DNA from: Brevibacillus sp. | Lineage (GTDB): Bacteria > Bacillota > Bacilli > Brevibacillales > Brevibacillaceae | Length of the DNA stretch: 33,108 nucleotides | Assembly (NCBI GenBank): GCA_029240815.1 | Contig: JARDZO010000022.1 | Span: 1-33,108, forward strand | Direction of reading: 5' to 3' | Part shown: positions 30,179-33,108 of the stretch, one piece after another | Position numbering within the stretch: position 1 is the first letter of the stretch | How the letters are laid out: each line of letters begins with the position of its first letter | Translations under genes and position numbers: made by a program | Notes under the pieces: model-generated | What the model saw: the letters and a program-made list of their open reading frames with translations, nothing else | What the model was told of the DNA's origin: nothing | Databases searched by the model: none

Positions 30179-31510
30179 TTATTTTGGCAACACGAGCTTT
30201 TTACTGAACGCTAGCAAAGCCCCCACCAGAACAACGACTATCGCTACCCCAAGCGCTTGAAGCGACATCAGCTTGCTGATCACAAACGCCACCCAGTTAC
30301 CTGCAGACAACGCTGTGATTTGTGTCGCCCCTTCTGGAAAGGTGAAGCCCGTATTTTTCGCCGTATCCGTGATGATAGGCGCAAAATAGCTGGCGAAAAG
30401 GAGAACGATCGCCATCATGATCGTGCCGCTGATCAGCGTACGGACAAAATCACCGCGATGGATTGGCGTTGCCATGGAGATAAAGAAGGCTGTCGCTGCC
30501 AAATCGCCCAGAGGAAGCGTGGAATTAAGAGGAAGAATCATGGCCAAAACGAGCGTAATCGGGATAAGCAAAATGCCCACAGTAATGGTCGTCGGGTGTC
30601 CGAGAGTCACAGCGGAATCAAGACCAATGTAAAACTCTGAGCCTTTGAAACGCTTTTCCATAAACGAACGCGCCGCCTCTGATATCGGGACCAATCCTTC
30701 CATAATGACCTTTACCATCCGCGGCAATAACAGCATCAACGACCCCATCGCGATGCCCAGCTCCAGAACTTTCTTTAGATCGTAGCCGACAAAGATGCCA
30801 ATCAAGATCCCCAAGACAAGACCGATCATCATCGGCTCGCCCATCACACCGAGTTTGGATTGGATGGACGAGGTGTCTGTCTTGCGGTTTTGTAGCCCTG
30901 GAATCTTGTCATACAGCTTTTCCAACAGCATGTAGACAGGAACAGAAGAGATGGCATAGCCTTGCGCGACGGAGATTCCGGGGATGCCGATTTCCTTTTG
31001 TACGCGCTCCGCGGATAGGTCCGCCATTTTCAGTGCGACGATACAATGCGCTGCCGCTGCCAACAAGCCATAGACCATACTGCTAGTAACAGTCATGACG
31101 ACTGCTCCCGTAAAAGCAAAATGCCAGTAGTTCCAGATGTCGATATTGACGGTGCGTGTTTGTTTGGAGATCAGCATGAGGACGTTGACGAGAAGGGTAA
31201 AGGGGATGATCACGGCGCCCACCTTGGTAGCAAAGGCGACACCTGCCGCTGCCGCCCATCCAGCGTCGATCACCGTTACTTGCAGATGAAATTTCTCGAC
31301 GAAAATGGTAGTGATGGGGCCGATATAGGTCCAAATAATGCCGAGCACCAGGTTCAATCCGACGAAACCGATCCCTACCGTGACACCCGCACGGATCGCC
31401 CGCAAAAAATGGAGTCGAAAGCAAAGACCGACAATCGCGATAATGATCGGAATCATCACCATGGAGCCAAGATCGCTAAGATAGGTAAAAACTTGTACGA
31501 TGGCTTCCAT
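30179..31510 (-). CDS. PTS EIIC component, galactitol (Gat/Sgc) family
   Basis: The 443-residue membrane protein has about ten to twelve helices. Typical Gat-family segments are a start with VQVFTYLSDLGSMVMIPIIIAIVGL, then IDAGWAAAAGVAFATKVGA, the cytoplasmic IGLDSAVTLGHPTTI near residue 300, and ISMATPIHRGDFVRT. It imports and phosphorylates a polyol or related sugar; galactitol is the family archetype, but the real substrate is unknown. GGAGG lies 8 bases upstream of the ATG. It is the third gene of the DeoR-EIIB-EIIC-epimerase operon. Confidence 0.92.
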   Translation of the reverse strand: MEAIVQVFTYLSDLGSMVMIPIIIAIVGLCFRLHFLRAIRAGVTVGIGFVGLNLVLGIIWTYIGPITTIFVEKFHLQVTVIDAGWAAAAGVAFATKVGAVIIPFTLLVNVLMLISKQTRTVNIDIWNYWHFAFTGAVVMTVTSSMVYGLLAAAAHCIVALKMADLSAERVQKEIGIPGISVAQGYAISSVPVYMLLEKLYDKIPGLQNRKTDTSSIQSKLGVMGEPMMIGLVLGILIGIFVGYDLKKVLELGIAMGSLMLLLPRMVKVIMEGLVPISEAARSFMEKRFKGSEFYIGLDSAVTLGHPTTITVGILLIPITLVLAMILPLNSTLPLGDLAATAFFISMATPIHRGDFVRTLISGTIMMAIVLLFASYFAPIITDTAKNTGFTFPEGATQITALSAGNWVAFVISKLMSLQALGVAIVVVLVGALLAFSKKLVLPK

Positions 31511-31537
31511 TCTTCTTCCTCCTTTTCGTCAGCTCGC

Positions 31538-31813
31538 TTATTTGAGATGCCCCAAAATCTCCTGTTCCGTCAGCTCACGCCCGATGCCTGTCAGAAAAGA
31601 GATCGCCGTGACGATCGGCTTGTCGTATCTGTTTTCCAGTTTCATTGAAGTAATAATCAGATCTGCCCTTTCCGCGTGCCCAGCAATATCAGCCACCGTG
31701 CACTGAATGATGTCCGCAGCAATCCCATTTTCACTCAACAAATGTTTCACTCTGTCGCAAATCAACGTAGATGTAGCAATACCTGCCCCGCAGGCGACAA
31801 TCACCGTTTTCAT
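31538..31813 (-). CDS. PTS EIIB component, galactitol family
   Basis: The 91-residue protein begins MKTVIVACGAGIATSTLIC; Cys8 in the P-loop-like CGAGIATST is the phosphorylation site. It takes phosphate from EIIA and passes it to the sugar bound by EIIC. The frame continues upstream to 31978, but family length and the CGAGIATS position fix the start at 31813. A GGGAGGGTGAAGGAG stretch is immediately upstream. No EIIA gene is present between the regulator and the epimerase. Confidence 0.92.
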   Translation of the reverse strand: MKTVIVACGAGIATSTLICDRVKHLLSENGIAADIIQCTVADIAGHAERADLIITSMKLENRYDKPIVTAISFLTGIGRELTEQEILGHLK

Positions 31814-31822
31814 CTCCTTCAC

Positions 31823-31864
31823 CCTCCCAAAAGAATTCTCAATGCTACCCCTTCTTTCATTTGA
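31823..31864 (-). CDS. Possible 13-residue mini-ORF between deoR-like gene and EIIB
   Basis: An ATG overlapping the regulator stop (AAATGA) follows AAAGGAGAGG by 4 bases and encodes MKEGVALRILLGG. The ribosome site and coupling are as good as for a real gene. It could be the stump of a deleted gene (for example EIIA), a coupling device or chance. The sequence does not decide. Confidence 0.3.
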
Positions 31865-32720
31865 CCTCTCCTTTCCCTCCTTTCTGGGCTTTTCCAGCCA
31901 TGTGAACTTGAATTCCCTTTTCCTGAAGCACTTTGAGGACGCCCTTTTCCACGATGTGTCTGTCCGTGATGATTGCATCCAGCACGTCTAGATCTGCAAT
32001 ATGGGAAAAGGCAACTTGTTCAAACTTGCTGCTGTCGGCCAACAAGATCACCTCTTTGGCTATGGCGATCATCCCTTTCTTGATGTTGAGCTCATCGATA
32101 TTGGAGTTCGTAATTCCCTTATGGATGTCGACGGCGTCTGCTCCCAGAAACACTTTATCCACGTTCAGATTTTGCAGCAGCATCTCCGTGAACGGACCGA
32201 CGAGGCTGTATACCCCTCTGCGACGCTGGCCACCCAGCACGACCAGATCAATCGCCTCGTTTTCACACAGGCACATTGCACTTTTGATGTCATTGGTGAT
32301 GACCGTGATGTTTTTCGCCTTGACCAACTGCTTTGCCAGCATCAGTGCCGTCGAACCACTGTCGAGCAGGATCGTCTCCCCCGGATGGATAAAGGTGAGC
32401 GCCAGTTGCGCGATCATTTCCTTGTTTTCCGCTGCTTGCCTTTCCTTTTCGGAGTGCCGAGGCTCAAAATTCGTTCCTTTGTGCAGACTCGCCGCTCCGC
32501 CGTAGGTGCGAATGATCAGATGCTGTTCTTCCAGCTTCAGCAGATCTCGCAACACGGTCGGTTTCGATACATCCAACAACTCCGTCAATTCAGCAATGGA
32601 AGCAAACCCTTTTTGATTTACGTACTGTGTGATCTTTTCGTAGCGTTCCGCTTGCAGGATGGCAAACTCCTCCTCTGAAACCAGCCAGACATGAAAGGTC
32701 GTTGATTTACTCTGATTCAT
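31857..32720 (-). CDS. DeoR/GlpR-family transcriptional regulator
   Basis: The 287-residue protein (if started at 32720) has an N-terminal DeoR helix-turn-helix (about 25-75, ITQYVNQKGFASIAELTELLDVSKPTVLRDLLKLEEQHLI). A DeoRC sensor domain follows (about 95-255; ETILLDSGSTALMLAKQL, VVLGGQRRRGVYSLVGP, VFLGADAVDIHKGITN). The sensor usually binds a sugar phosphate. It heads the PTS operon and probably represses it. The ATG at 32720 has no ribosome site and lies within the repeated operator. AGGAGGAG occurs inside the frame, 9 bases before a CTG at 32655-32657 that would begin the typical LQAERYEKI start, so the true N-terminus may be there. Confidence 0.9.
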   Translation of the reverse strand: MNQSKSTTFHVWLVSEEEFAILQAERYEKITQYVNQKGFASIAELTELLDVSKPTVLRDLLKLEEQHLIIRTYGGAASLHKGTNFEPRHSEKERQAAENKEMIAQLALTFIHPGETILLDSGSTALMLAKQLVKAKNITVITNDIKSAMCLCENEAIDLVVLGGQRRRGVYSLVGPFTEMLLQNLNVDKVFLGADAVDIHKGITNSNIDELNIKKGMIAIAKEVILLADSSKFEQVAFSHIADLDVLDAIITDRHIVEKGVLKVLQEKGIQVHMAGKAQKGGKGEVK

Positions 32721-32760
32721 TTTTATTAACTTTGATTCGATTTGATACTTACTGATTTGT
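32703..32760. promoter_or_regulatory. Six TGATT-like repeats at exact 10-bp spacing (operator)
   Basis: TGATT or a one-mismatch form begins at 32703, 32713, 32723 (TTATT), 32733, 32743 (TGATA) and 32753. The 10-bp period puts all copies on the same face of the helix. The array covers the region just upstream of, and including, the annotated start of the DeoR-type gene, so autoregulation by cooperative binding is likely. Confidence 0.7.
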
Positions 32761-32774
32761 AGGAAAGTACATGG

Positions 32775-32817
32775 AATAGAAAAATCCCCCGGGGACCTTT
32801 TGATGCACCCGAGGGAT
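32775..32817 (-). terminator. Terminator after the yqaA-like gene
   Basis: ATCCCCCGGG (32784-32793) pairs with CCCGAGGGAT (32808-32817, one mismatch). On the minus strand it is followed by TTTTTC, separating the YqaA-like gene from the PTS operon. Confidence 0.85.
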
Positions 32818-32826
32818 CTTTATTCT

Positions 32827-33108
32827 TTATTCACCGCTTTTTTCGTGTCCGAACTCCTGCTTCATTTCTCTATTTTTTCGAAGTTTGCTTTTCAATAGAA
32901 AGGCAATCAGCAAGATTGGAACGGCGATCAGAAAAATATAGAGGGAAACGTTGTCTACCATACGATCTGCCATTCGCCCATAAAAATAAAACAGAAAACC
33001 TACTGCGTAAAACTTGAAGGCTCGCCCGATTGCAGCGTAGCCAATCAGCTTCCATAGGGGAAAATTCATGCACCCCGACATGATCGTAAATACTTTAAAT
33101 GGGATTGG
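32827..33108 (-). CDS. YqaA/VTT-type membrane protein (C-terminal part)
   Basis: The frame is open through the right edge (PIPFKVFTIMSGCMNFPLWKL), so the start is outside the window and any internal ATG is not the real one. The PIPFKxFTI segment and following amphipathic stretch (GYAAIGRAFKFYAVGF) are typical of YqaA-like relatives of DedA. One more helix (SLYIFLIAVPILLIAFLL) and a charged tail follow. The likely role is in membrane lipid handling, by analogy only. Confidence 0.82.
   Translation of the reverse strand, partial: PIPFKVFTIMSGCMNFPLWKLIGYAAIGRAFKFYAVGFLFYFYGRMADRMVDNVSLYIFLIAVPILLIAFLLKSKLRKNREMKQEFGHEKSGE

Noticed and set aside
1..33108. CRISPR arrays, tRNA or rRNA genes, transposases
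   Set aside because: No spaced repeat array, no cloverleaf or rRNA-like sequence and no transposase-like frame was found by reading; this is not an exhaustive computed search.

Overview
The window looks like a chromosomal segment of a spore-forming, Gram-positive Bacillales bacterium, most likely Brevibacillus or a close relative. The reasons are strong AGGAGG-type ribosome binding sites, sigma-A promoters, Bacillus-type families (YwbE, YdjO, GbsR, OpuA, a sporulation-type sensor kinase, a YhbJ/YhcA-like efflux pair) and moderate GC content. The genus is inferred from gene content only; there is no rRNA or tRNA in the window.

Layout. 1-1.7 kb (minus): start of an MFS drug exporter with its HlyD-type adaptor, then a small membrane protein; both units carry the same palindromic TetR-like operator. 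1.7-2.8 kb: a DedA membrane protein and a decayed PAP2 phosphatase. 2.9-5.0 kb: a DUF2167 membrane protein and an AEC-family permease. 5.1-7.2 kb: an FAD oxidoreductase translationally coupled to an ECF41 sigma factor and preceded by a sequence resembling the ECF41 promoter. 7.3-11.2 kb: a complete glycine betaine ABC importer (opuA-like) divergent from a GbsR-type regulator, with a palindrome between their promoters. 11.3-12.9 kb: an isochorismatase-like hydrolase, YwbE and an unknown protein.

13.0-18.0 kb is a three-gene signalling operon: an HPt-REC-GGDEF-REC protein, a stand-alone receiver and a membrane hybrid histidine kinase (HAMP, GAF, PAS, HisKA, ATPase, REC). Together they hold every module of a multistep phosphorelay ending in c-di-GMP synthesis. 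18.0-21 kb: a soluble acyl-ACP desaturase, a YdjO-like protein, a short unknown protein and a membrane acyltransferase. 21.0-25.2 kb: a soluble sensor kinase, a pair of overlapping unknown genes, and a soluble chemoreceptor-like protein with a C-terminal Cache-like domain. 25.2-28.1 kb: a general-stress-type SDR, a cluster of DnaA-box-like 9-mers, an endolysin/holin pair and a frameshifted small gene. 28.4-29.2 kb: an arylamine N-acetyltransferase.

29.4-32.8 kb is an sgc/gat-like sugar PTS operon (DeoR regulator, EIIB, EIIC, epimerase). Its last gene is cut short exactly where a truncated VOC-family gene also ends, which points to a deletion joining two convergent genes. No EIIA is visible. 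The DeoR promoter region carries six TGATT-like repeats spaced exactly 10 bp apart. The window ends inside a YqaA-like membrane protein gene.

The strongest candidates for new biology are the phosphorelay/c-di-GMP operon, the phased-repeat operator, the ECF41 autoregulatory unit, the soluble receptor with inverted architecture, and the DnaA-box cluster beside the lysis cassette. No CRISPR array, transposase or structural RNA gene was seen.
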